Shown here: positions 24,101-32,100 of the stretch, piece after piece
Layout: every line of letters starts with the position of its first letter
Numbering within the stretch: position 1 is the first letter of the stretch
NCBI GenBank assembly: GCA_033391075.1
Contig: JAWPMV010000001.1
Span: 5,952,001 to 6,016,000, forward strand
Origin: Bacteroidia bacterium
GTDB taxonomy: Bacteria; Bacteroidota; Bacteroidia; J057
Length of the DNA stretch: 64,000 nucleotides
Direction: 5' to 3'
The notes under the pieces: model-generated
Seen by the model: only the letters and a program-made list of their open reading frames with translations
Database searches by the model: none
Told to the model about the DNA's origin: nothing
Program-made: the position numbers and the translations under genes

Positions 24101-26125
24101 TACGGTCGCAGTAGCTAATACAAGATCAGCTGTACCGTTTACCGTATTGTTACCAACAATGTTGATCACTCCTGTACCGCCGATGGTATTCCCAGTATTT
24201 ACTGTGATGGCTGCACTACTGAAGCTCATTGCTCCTTCAACATCCACTGCACCTGAATTCACAAAGGAACCGCTAAAGGTCACAGTCCTACTAGCTGCTA
24301 CATTGAAGCTAGCTCCCGTCTCATTGGTAAATGAAGTCGGAATCGTCTGATTTTGATTGGTGGCACCTAACTTATTGATCGTAGCTCCATTCTGGTTAAC
24401 AAAACTGACATCTGTAACTGCCTGATTATGGGCATTCATATCAAAGGTAGCAGTATTAAAGATGGTCGCTCCACCACTGCCATTATCTGTCAAGGCTCCA
24501 CCGTTCCAGCTCAGCTGTGAATTGTTGGTAAGATCCATTTCAAGGCCAAGGGTATTAACAATAGCAAGCGTACCATTGTTGGTAAGTCCGTCAAAACCTG
24601 CCCATGTACCCAGGCCAACATTATGAGTCGTACCGCTGGGAATAATCAAATCCTGGCCGTTTGAGCCCGTGATGCTATTGCCGTTTGAAGTTTGAGTTAC
24701 GGTCGCAGTAGCTAATACAAGATCAGCTGTACCATTTGCTGTATTGTTACCAAAAATGTTGATCGCTCCTGTACCGCCGATGGTATTCCCAGTATTTACT
24801 GTGATGGCTGCATTACTGAAGCTCATTGCTCCTTCAACATCCACTGCACCTGAATTCACAAAGGAACCGCTAAAGGTCACAGTCCTACTAACTGCTACAT
24901 TGAAGCTAGCTCCTGTCTCGTTGGTAAATGAAGTCGGGATCGTCTGATTTTGACTGGTGGCACCTAATTTATTGATGGTACCTCCACTTTGGTTAACAAA
25001 ACTGACATCTGTAACTGCCTGATTATGGGCATTCATATCAAAGGTAGCAGTATTAAAGATGGTCGCTCCACCACTGCCATTATCTGTCAAGGCTCCACCG
25101 TTCCAGCTCAGCTGTGAATTGTTGGTAAGATCCATTTCAAGGCCAAGGGTATTAACAATAGCAAGCGTACCATTGTTGGTAAGTCCGTCAAAACCTGCCC
25201 ATGTACCCAGGCCAACATTATGAGTCGTACCGCTGGGAATAATCAAATCCTGGCCGCTTGAGCCCGTGATGCTATTGCCGTTTGAAGTTTGGGTTACTGT
25301 CGCAGTACCCAATACAAGATCAGCTGTACCGTTTGCAGTATTGCTACCAAAAATGTTGACCACTCCAGTACCACTAATGGTATTCCCAGTATTTACCGTG
25401 ATGGCTGCACTACTGAAGCTTATTGCTCCCTCAACAACCACATCACCTGAATTAACAAAAGAACCGCTAAAGGTCACAGTCCTACTAGCTTCTACATTGA
25501 AGGTAGCTCCCGTCTCATTGGTAAAGGAAGTCGGGATCGTCTGATTTTGATTGGTGGCGCCAGATTTGTTAATCAAAGCACCATTTTGATTGACAAAGTT
25601 GACATCTGTTATAGATTGATTGTGGGTATTCATATTAAAAACACCCGCATTGGTCATGGTCCTTACTCCGGCATTTCCGATTAGGGCTCCTCCATTCCAA
25701 CTCATCTCGCCATTATTGGTAAGATCCCCATTTAGGGTAATCGTATTATTTATGTTCACTACCCCGTTACTCACAAATGTCCCCGTTCCATTAAGGGTCG
25801 TAAGGCCAAGGTTGAGAACTCCATTGGGATCATTGAGTACGGTCGCCACCTCAACGGTGAGGGTCGCAAAGTCAATGTTGTAGCCATTTACTGTTACAGT
25901 AGTACCTTCTGCGATGGTAACATCATCAGCAGAAGTAGGCACAAGCCCACCGCTCCATATAGCGGGATCATTCCAATTACCCGTGGCTACACTCGAAATA
26001 CTGGCCGCAACCCTGGTTTCATGGAGATCAGTATCTGGAATATTCGTCGAATACCCGGGCTGCCACATGCAGAGTACGAGTATCAACAAACTCAGATTAC
26101 ATAATCGTTTGAGTCTTGTCTTCAT
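18155..26125 (-). CDS. Giant multidomain T9SS surface protein: beta-helix repeats, two cohesins, HYR repeats, inserted RCC1 propeller, dockerin
   Basis: 2656 aa, start ATG 26125, signal peptide at residues 1-27. Approximate order: G8/beta-helix-type start (~30-190); three near-identical 199-aa beta-helix units (~205-800); SPG-type end of the helix (~840-965); cohesin 1 (~968-1110); Ig/Big-like domain (~1115-1215); HYR domain (~1216-1297); one 80-aa repeat (~1298-1377); a second HYR split by a seven-unit RCC1 propeller (~1412-1789, motifs like WAWG.N..GQLGIGS); five 80-aa repeats (~1828-2228); dockerin-like pair (~2290-2350: NNGVDVLDAFDIVKHLL and ADVNGTGSINILDAFQVL); cohesin 2 (~2425-2565); FlgD-like T9SS sorting domain (~2575-2656, from NVPNPFGEATNLLFSL). 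No catalytic domain is visible. A surface scaffold or adhesin is the likely role. Confidence 0.9.
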   Translation of the reverse strand: MKTRLKRLCNLSLLILVLCMWQPGYSTNIPDTDLHETRVAASISSVATGNWNDPAIWSGGLVPTSADDVTIAEGTTVTVNGYNIDFATLTVEVATVLNDPNGVLNLGLTTLNGTGTFVSNGVVNINNTITLNGDLTNNGEMSWNGGALIGNAGVRTMTNAGVFNMNTHNQSITDVNFVNQNGALINKSGATNQNQTIPTSFTNETGATFNVEASRTVTFSGSFVNSGDVVVEGAISFSSAAITVNTGNTISGTGVVNIFGSNTANGTADLVLGTATVTQTSNGNSITGSSGQDLIIPSGTTHNVGLGTWAGFDGLTNNGTLAIVNTLGLEMDLTNNSQLSWNGGALTDNGSGGATIFNTATFDMNAHNQAVTDVSFVNQSGGTINKLGATSQNQTIPTSFTNETGASFNVAVSRTVTFSGSFVNSGAVDVEGAMSFSNAAITVNTGNTIGGTGAINIFGNNTANGTADLVLATATVTQTSNGNSITGSNGQDLIIPSGTTHNVGLGTWAGFDGLTNNGTLAIVNTLGLEMDLTNNSQLSWNGGALTDNGSGGATIFNTATFDMNAHNQAVTDVSFVNQNGATINKLGATNQNQTIPTSFTNETGASFNVAASRTVTFSGSFVNSGAVDVEGAMSFSSAAITVNTGNTIGGTGVINIVGNNTVNGTADLVLATATVAQTSNGNSITGSNGQDLIIPSGTTHNVGLGTWAGFDGLTNNGTLAIVNTLGLEMDLTNNSQLSWNGGALTDNGSGGATIFNAATFDINAHNQAVTAVSFVNQNGGVINKLGALNQNQTIPTSFTNETGGIVNVDVSKNLTLSGPSLNNGQVNNSGGFIIAGQMNGTGSFSGNIVSNAAGTLAPGLSPGCMSFANDYSMNNGSLEIEVSGTTPCSGHDQISVTGTANLSGTLIANIGSYLPPSNSVITFIDAGTVNGTFSSISPALPADWALQYDFPNAGEVSLVYSGPGPVGGLDFVVGVETSGPNNTVIVPVTVNNFTNIATYQGSITFDENVLNFVSASNPQTVGTSNFGEPGQGSIPSNTITFSWYDINQATLADGSIVMELEFTVASNATTGFTDIEINGSATPLGFSTDPAATTLSNPGVTQGGATIDADAPTVDVINIVSNNANDITLATIGDVISLSFTTSETPDQTPVVSIVEGGPGAVTVSGSGTSYTATKTVAAGGDGLVTFSIQIQDQFGNSSTATATTDGSQVIIDTEDPTITCPADVNEDTDAGVCGRVVTFTDPTGADNLPGHSVAQTGGPASGSTFPVGTTTITYTVTDAAGNTASCDFDITITDNEAPNVITQPVTVQLDANGSASISVNDIDNGSSDACGIDTRVLDISSFSCDDLGNNTVTLTVTDVNGNVASATAVVTVEDVIPPSITCPAPQTISTDAGLCTAALPDLTGLALVDDNCAGGSSGSGGGSIVAGSSTKIGNGYLHSLVVADDGTLWSMGNNEYGQLGNGVFSNTNQSTPIQVGTDTDWASATGGEDYSLALKNDGTIWAWGRNHIGQLGIGSSVDQASPVQVGTDNDWIFVESGKYHCIALKSNGSLWGWGTGLGLGIGTSSPQNSPLQIGTDSDWIEFSAGSSYSLGLKSNGTLWAWGTNSFGELGIGSNSQQLSPVQVGTDTDWAFISASNIQSFALKSDGSLWSWGHNHRGQLGIGSTVQQTSPVQIGTDTDWAVVSGGWWHGMAIKNNGTLWGWGQSVNGQLGISPGADQLVPIQVGSDTDWAAISRGGPEYHYKGVKSNGNLYGWGLNAWGMIGNGTTGGSVTPPTLLSLTVDPGSGSGSSLTVTQSPAIGTALAVGAHTVSITVADASGNTASCDVIVTVEDNEDPTVVTQNITVQLDASGNASITAAQVDGGSTDPCGIASVTVSPENFSCGDVGVNQVTLTVTDVNGNVATGTADVTVEDNILPTVVTQNVTVQLDASGNASVSAAQVDNGSSDNCSISTITVSPNTFTCAEVGANTVTLTVTDVNGNVETGTATVTVEDNVLPTVVTQNVTVQLDAAGNASVTAAQVDNGSSDNCSIASITVSPSTFTCAEVGANTVTLTVTDVNGNVETGTATVTVEDNVLPTVVTQNVTVQLDAAGNASITAAQIDNGSSDNCGIASITVSPSTFTCSEEGVNTVTLTVTDVNGNVETGTATVTVEDNILPTVVTQDISVQLDASGNATITAAQIDNGSSDNCAIASITVSPNSFTCAEVGANTVTLTVTDVNGNVETGTATVTVLDDPIIDVSGKSVSELGDDIPGVIYDLAGDDGPQTTTGLSYTFQVAPCGSTNDIGGDKIDDAATNNGVDVLDAFDIVKHLLLIDQLGTPYKRIAADVNGTGSINILDAFQVLRKINNIIPFFTNPTTGAQDAIWTFIPDDYVFADPLNPWNFETRRDILSPNANLIDQDFIGVKLGDVNNTWNPNQLRTAAPSDSMFFNLDGMTAQQGDLIRIPVKVNKFMAITGYQFSLNWDPSVLEFQEVHHETLEGVYGLEDARKGVLTTAWVDLSGESLSLEDGTVAFELVFKAVGGKDSKTEFKITSDVTPSKAYDITRELLGIGFASEEININRGNGELAGYSFDQNVPNPFGEATNLLFSLSQTEKVQIVIYNLNGQLIKRFDGTYAAGDHQIKWDGRNEKGMEVSEGIYMAQMVAGDFSAAIRISKNR
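19440..20640 (-). repeat. Five tandem 240-bp units encoding 80-aa Ig/HYR-like repeats
   Basis: Units start at about 19440, 19680, 19920, 20160 and 20400, an exact 240-bp period. Each encodes VTVQLDA.GNAS(I/V)(T/S)AAQ.DNGSSDNC, VTLTVTDVNGNV.TGTA and TVEDN.LPTVVTQN. Units at 19920 and 20160 are the most alike. Confidence 0.85.
20758..21890 (-). other. RCC1 beta-propeller segment inserted in an HYR domain of the giant protein
   Basis: Seven ~50-aa RCC1-like blades (G.LW.WG.N..GQLGIG..., SPVQ.GTDTDW) sit between Gly/Ser linkers GGSSGSGGGS and GSGSGSS. The flanks, LALVDDNCA and SLTVTQSPAIGTALAVGAHT, join into one normal HYR domain. Confidence 0.75.
23720..25510 (-). repeat. Three near-identical 597-bp units encoding 199-aa beta-helix repeats
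   Basis: Landmark strings recur at 23871, 24468 and 25065, an exact 597-bp period. Long stretches, for example the ~200 bp from GCTCCACCACTGCC onward, appear identical in all three. More diverged partial units flank the array on both sides. Confidence 0.88.
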
Positions 26126-26746
26126 ATGCAGGAATGTTAAAAGTGAGAGAATTATTATGAATTGTTAAAATCTTGTCTTTTCAGAATATTTTGGGACATG
26201 AGAATCCCAGTCCTCTTTTTCAAGAGGAGTTTTAAGTCATTACAAAGGCATTCTTAAAATCAGTTTACCCGCCCTCTCTACCTTGAATTGGTCTCAGGTA
26301 GGAGATTTTGATCTTAACTAAACACCCATTTGCTTGGGAATAACTATCCAGATATTCGTGGTTTCCAGCTAAAAATAGAGCAAAGGGGAGCTGCTGGCAG
26401 GATTTCTCCTGCTCATTGAATCCAGATGATCTTGATAAGATTGTGGGTTACTTAGGTTTGTCCTTTTTTGGGTAAAGTCTGCTTGATCCTATTTCCTTGT
26501 ATGTCGCGTCCTTGTTAAAATATCATACCGTGATTAATAATTTAGGGCCTATTGTTTTACTTCAAGAAAAGTACTAAACGGAATTCGAATAATTAACTTT
26601 TTGCGCAAAAATGTTCTGAATGGTAGGGTATATGTTCTAAATGGCAGTTCTATGTGCTAAATGGTAATTACGAAAAAGGGTTTATTTGGGTGAATTAAAT
26701 TATCCTGCTTTCATAAAAGCTTGGGAATTTCAGCATCTTTTGCAAT
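26126..26746 (-). other. 621-bp intergenic region upstream of the giant T9SS gene
   Basis: No gene seen. Near its distal end it holds the palindrome TTTTTGCGCAAAAA (26598-26611) and three tandem TGTTCTGAATGGTA-like sites (26612-26666). The ~485 bp between these and the ATG are AT-rich with no clear structure apart from a short inverted pair around 26211-26233 (cctctttttcaagagg). Confidence 0.6.
26598..26666 (-). promoter_or_regulatory. Palindrome plus three direct repeats of TGTTCTGAATGGTA type
   Basis: Copies at 26612 (TGTTCTGAATGGTA), 26633 (TGTTCTAAATGGCA) and 26653 (TGTGCTAAATGGTA) are spaced 21 and 20 bp. They abut a perfect 14-bp palindrome TTTTTGCGCAAAAA. The first copy is identical to both copies at 17994-18028. 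This is the probable control region of the 2656-aa gene; the long distance to its ATG implies a long leader or a distal activator site. Confidence 0.6.
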
Positions 26747-28912
26747 TTATTTCCGGAAACTATACCTGAGTTTTAGGAGAATTTGTTGATTAATGGGTTC
26801 CCATCGCTCGAGTCCATCGAAGGTATTGTGGTTTAGCACGAAGAAGAAATCCCCCTGCGGATGGAAAATCCAGTGAATACGCGCATTTACCCCCAGACTT
26901 TTTGAATCTGTATCGTATTGAACAAAGCTGCTCAACTGAAGGTCAGGAGAAGCATTGAAACGAATCCGACTTCCCAATAAGGTTTGCTCAAAGTTTCCGG
27001 CAGGCAGACGCCCGATATTATGGGTCGCAACAAATTGAAAATTCAGAATGGGATCAGGATTCCAGTTGACAGAGGCTTCCAGTTCATCCAGTTGGCCCCC
27101 ATAAAAGCTTCCAAACCACCAGGTCAATTGTCCGTTTAGTTTGCGCTTGGCTGCCAATTCGGTTTCAATTCGATAGCGATGGAAATGATAACTTCCCTCC
27201 GGTATAGCTACGCCATCAGCAATATTGAAAGGCTCCACCAGTCTTTCTCCTCTTGGCATGTAGTTCAATTCTATCCGGTCTCCACTTTCCAACCGCCAAT
27301 TGAGGGGAGCGGTAAAGACCCGATAGGATTCCCAGTTTCCCTGCAAATCTGTGATGTAGGTAAAAAAGAGTTGGTTACGCATTTGCCGAAGCCACTTCCA
27401 TTCTGGCCTGGGTGCATAAGTCATACCTCCTCTAAAACTATTGATGGCCTTTCTGGGTACAAAACCCATGGACGGATCAAAGGCTTCCCCAATCCGCAAA
27501 TAAGTAAGTGCGACATCCCAAATATCATTGGGGTAGTCTACCTTTAAGGCCAGCGCCGATTGATCTCCGGATAGATCCGCTCGATTTGCATACATAGCAG
27601 AGGCACCGACCAGAAAATTCTTATTCTTTTGGAAACGCGTAGTCTGGTAGGTAAAATCCACACCTGTAGTATAACTATTGCCCCGGCTCTGCGGGTCTCC
27701 AAAGGTCCCTATGAAGCCTATGGAGGATTCTTTGAGAACATTTCGCTTCACCCGTAGCACTCCCATATTGGAAGCAGTCAGGTTTTCATTGTCCAAATCC
27801 AGTTGACGGGTCCGCATCCCCAAGGCACCAAATGCCGTTTTACCCGCCCTCCCATTGATTTTACCCCCAGCTAAAATGGGCACCTCATTATTGCTGTAAA
27901 GTCCTATTCGGCGACTGAAAAAGGGAATGATATTTCGACTCAAACCAAAACCAAATTCAAAGATGTCCGCTCCTTCGAGAAAAAAGGCTCTTTTCTCCGG
28001 AAAGAATAGAGGGAAACGACTTAGGTTGGTTTGACGGGTATCTACTTCTGTTTCTGCAAAGTCAGTATTGAAGGTGAGGGTTCCTACAGTATTGGGACTC
28101 AATCGCTGGGTAATATCGAGTGTAGGGTCAAGCTTGATAGTAGCTTTTTCTTCACCGATCTTGTTGAGGTCCGATATGAGTGAGGGACGAAAGCTCAGGC
28201 CCAGGCCGTAGGTAAAGTCTGGAAGGTTGGTCAATAGGCCCGCTCTACTGGTTTGGATAAACCACTGATCTCGGCGCACATTGGTCCAGCGGATGCTTTC
28301 CTGATTTCTTTGAATACGCCTCTCCACATTAAAGCCCCATTTCTTCAAGCCCTTCTTAAAAGAGATGCTTTGAATAGGAATTTTTATTTCTACTGACCAT
28401 CCTTGAGAATCTATCACCGCTTTCGCCTCCCAGATCGCATCCCAATCTTCATTTTCAGACTCACCTCGATTAGAAACTAGGGCATCATAGCGGGCGCCAT
28501 TGGGATTGACTGCGAAAATAATTCCGGATTGGCCGTCGAGGAAAGGGTCAATTACAATACGTACATGATCTTCTTCTTCCAGTGCCACATCTCTTAGTTT
28601 CGAAAAATTGATGATCCTGTCTGGTTCAGAATCGAAACACTCAATCCCGATGAGGAGATACTGAGGATGAGCCAGCACCCTCAACTGAGTCCTGCCCGAA
28701 GGCTCTCCTCCTTCTACCGGAACTGTAGTTCTGAAACGATCATTAATAGGCGCATTCTCCCAATCTTTTTCATCCAGTACTCCATCCAGCTTAATAGATC
28801 CGCTTAGCAATCCTGCAGCCATCTCCGGACGATCCTGAGCAGAGAGGGAGGATATAAGCATGCAGAAGAATATCCAAAGGAAAGAATTGTAGTAGAGTAT
28901 TTTCCTAAGCAT
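26747..28912 (-). CDS. DUF5916 outer-membrane protein with N-terminal CBM9-like domain
   Basis: 721 aa from the ATG at 28912; the in-frame TTG at 28930 is less likely. A signal peptide (FLWIFFCMLISSLSAQ) leads into a carbohydrate-binding family 9-like domain (SIKLDGVLDEKDWENAP ... YLLIGIECFDSEP ... DHVRIVIDPFLDGQSG ... GWSVEIKIPIQSISF). The remainder (WGFNVERRIQRNQE, PTLDITQRLSPNTVGTLTFN, NTDFAETEVDTRQ.NLSRFP, LFFPEKRAFFLEG) matches the DUF5916 family, predicted to be a beta barrel in the outer membrane. The protein ends with an aromatic-rich strand (LLKLRYSFRK) as barrels do. It is transcribed divergently from the hybrid kinase. The function of DUF5916 is unknown. Confidence 0.88.
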   Translation of the reverse strand: MLRKILYYNSFLWIFFCMLISSLSAQDRPEMAAGLLSGSIKLDGVLDEKDWENAPINDRFRTTVPVEGGEPSGRTQLRVLAHPQYLLIGIECFDSEPDRIINFSKLRDVALEEEDHVRIVIDPFLDGQSGIIFAVNPNGARYDALVSNRGESENEDWDAIWEAKAVIDSQGWSVEIKIPIQSISFKKGLKKWGFNVERRIQRNQESIRWTNVRRDQWFIQTSRAGLLTNLPDFTYGLGLSFRPSLISDLNKIGEEKATIKLDPTLDITQRLSPNTVGTLTFNTDFAETEVDTRQTNLSRFPLFFPEKRAFFLEGADIFEFGFGLSRNIIPFFSRRIGLYSNNEVPILAGGKINGRAGKTAFGALGMRTRQLDLDNENLTASNMGVLRVKRNVLKESSIGFIGTFGDPQSRGNSYTTGVDFTYQTTRFQKNKNFLVGASAMYANRADLSGDQSALALKVDYPNDIWDVALTYLRIGEAFDPSMGFVPRKAINSFRGGMTYAPRPEWKWLRQMRNQLFFTYITDLQGNWESYRVFTAPLNWRLESGDRIELNYMPRGERLVEPFNIADGVAIPEGSYHFHRYRIETELAAKRKLNGQLTWWFGSFYGGQLDELEASVNWNPDPILNFQFVATHNIGRLPAGNFEQTLLGSRIRFNASPDLQLSSFVQYDTDSKSLGVNARIHWIFHPQGDFFFVLNHNTFDGLERWEPINQQILLKLRYSFRK

Positions 28913-29130
28913 GTATTGAATTTTCCCCAAGAAAAGGAAGAATTTGTCTCAAGCCAAATTCAATCACCTCTTATGATGTCATAAAAATCTGTCTTCCATA
29001 GTTTTTCCAAAGGAGGCTCGAAATGATCAGGAGGTTATGCTTATACAAGCAATTTTAGCCCTTCTTACTGCTTTCAACTGCGAAAGCCCTAATAGGCTGT
29101 ATATCAATATTTAGTAGTAAATTGTAATAC

Positions 29131-32100
29131 ATGAAAATTACTACTACTGCTTTATTAAGCGGATTACTGTGTTTTACTTTTTTACTTCCGGCTCAGGAGC
29201 CTGAATTTGAATTTCAAGAAATCACCTTACCGGGAGAATTTTCGAGTAATCAAATCCAGGATATCCAGCAGGATGCTCAGGGGTTTTTATGGTTTGCTTC
29301 TGCTGAAGGGGCACATCGATTTGATGGTAATAATTACAAAACCTTTGTTCATGAAGAAAACAATCTTAGATCTCTTAAGCATAGCTATATAGAGCTTCTG
29401 TACAAGACAAAGGATGGAAGATTCTGGTTAGCAAGCTATGGGGGTGGGCTTCACTTGTATCATCCGGAAACAGAAGATTTTAGTCGTTTTCATAGAATTC
29501 CTGGGGACCCTACTAGCCTGAGTAGTGACTCCATAATGTCTATGGTTGAAGGGCCAAATGGATATTTGTGGATAGGTACCATGAATGGATTGAATCGCTT
29601 TGACCCTAAAAGTGGCAAAGTGAAGCGATATATGGCTAATCCTGCTGATCCAAACAGCCTCTGTTATGCCAGAATCCCGGCGGTTTATATTGACAAAGAA
29701 GGCACCCTATGGGTAGGTAGTGGTTGGATATGGAATGACATTTCAAGAGGGCAGGGAGGCTTACACCGATATGTTCCTGAAGAGGATAAGTTCATCAGAT
29801 ATAGACATGATCCCAATGATCCAAAAAGCCTGCGTTCTAATGATATCTGGTGCATGCTCGAAGATAGCAAAGGCAATTTCTGGGTAGGAACCCATGGAGA
29901 TGGCCTCCACCTGATGGACCGTGATAGTGGCAGCTTTCAGCATTTCCCTTATACTTCTGACAATCAGAACAAGCCCATGTCTCCCTTCATGGAAAGCAAG
30001 GAAGAAAGTAGGGGTTATTTGAATACGTTTGGAGTAAGACGACTGATGGAAGATCGGGAAGGGAGAATATGGATTTTGGGAATCCAGAGCGGTTTCGGAA
30101 TCTGGGACCCAAATACCCAAACATTTACTCAATATAACACCACTAATAGTTCCCTGTCTACAAACAGGCTATGGGGCTTCAGTCAAATCCCGGATGGAAG
30201 TTTTTATATCTATTCAGGCGGTCAATCACCTATTAATGTAAAACTCCATTCTCCTAAAACAAAAGCCAGGATATTAAGCCTCCCACAAGCAGCAGAAGAT
30301 TTTAATAAGCTTCAAGTTATTGCACCAGATCCAAAAGGGAACCTTTGGGTCGGAGGAAATACGGGAGGTATTCTTGGTTTTCAGCCAGGTCAATCAAATG
30401 TCCTGCTTCATTTTCAAAATCATTCCAATAGAAAACTTTTGACTGATGATGACATCCATGATATAATCATTGAAAAAGATGGCAAAATCTGGGCTGCGGG
30501 CTGGCATAAGGGAGGAGGCTTATCTCGCATTGATAGCCGAAACAAGAAAAGTGATATTTACTTAAAGGATGAAGGTCTAGGGGGAGATCCTATCCCGGTT
30601 CTGCTCTTAGATTCGAAAAATAATTTATGGGTTGGAACCGAAGGTAGAGGACTAAAAAGATACCTGAGAGAAGAAGACCGCTTTAAGGCCTATTTCCCCG
30701 AAGCCATAGATTCAATCAGTAGCTTTGCTCAAAACATATATAATCTCGCAGAAACGAAAGATGGACATATCTGGCTACTGGGCGGAAAGATTGAATCCAC
30801 TGAATTCCATCCTTCCCTCATAGAATATATCCCGGAAAAGGAAGAATTTGAATTTGCATGGATTTCCGGGGAGTACTTTCCCCCCTTTACTCAATCCTGC
30901 TGGAGTTTACAAGAAGACAAAAATGGAGACCTATGGTTTGTTTTTGGTTCAGGCATCAATCGTTATGATAGATCTGAAGAAAAAATGTATAGCTATCCGA
31001 TCTTCTCCCAGACGCCTAGTGTAAATTGGTTGCAAATCAGTAAAGCAGGTCTTATCTATATCGGAAAACAAGATCAGATCTACCGTTTCAATCCTGAAAC
31101 CGAAGAGCTTCTACGATTACCCGTTTTCAGTAAGTCGAATGAGAATTCCTTTACAATGGGGCCTACCAGACGATTTTCTTCTTTAGGAGAAGATGAATTA
31201 TGGCCGATCATGTGGGGGAATCAAATATTGCTTTTCGATCCCGTCCAATGGGATAATTATCAAACTACTGAAGAAGCAAAGCTATACTTGCATAAAGTCC
31301 TGAGTCAGGGAAAGGACAATTTTGAAATTGGAGACATCAATCAGCTAGATGAGATTAATCTGGAAGAATCAGAGTTTCCCCTCAGCATCCTCGCCCATGC
31401 TTTTCACTTTAAGGAAGGAGGAATTAATAAAATTCGCTACCGCTATCCGCCTTTCGAAACTAATTGGTTGGAAATCGAATCAGGAAAGCGAATTCACTTA
31501 CCTAAATTAACAGAGGGTAGCTATCAACTGGAAATTCAGGCCAAAATACCTTTTGGAAGCTGGGCTTCTGATCGCAACATATACATAAATGTCTCGCCTC
31601 CCTGGTACCTTTCCTCCTGGGGGATGCTAATAATTGGAATAGGAATCCTGGGAATACTTTCAAGCTTCTTCCTGATTTATTTCCGTACGCAAGCAAAGAA
31701 AATTGCCAGACAAGAAGAAGAATTGGATAGAGAAAGAAAATTAAATGAAAAACTACGAAACATAGACCAACTCAAGGACCAATTTCTCGCTAATACTTCC
31801 CATGAACTCCGAACCCCACTCAATGGAATCATTGGTTTATCAGAAGCCTTAATCGAAACGGAAGATCAGGCAGAAAAACGGGAGAATCTGGAGATGATCA
31901 TTTCCTCTGGGAAAAGGCTCTCTACCCTGGTCAATGATATCCTGGATTTTTCCAAGCTGCGTACCCATGAAATTGTTCTTCGTAAAAAAGCCATTGATCT
32001 GCACAGTTTGGTAAAACTGGTTTTGCGGATTCATAAGCCTCTGGTCGGGAAAAAAGAGTTGACCCTCGAAAACAACATTCCCCCGGACCTGCCACCCGTA

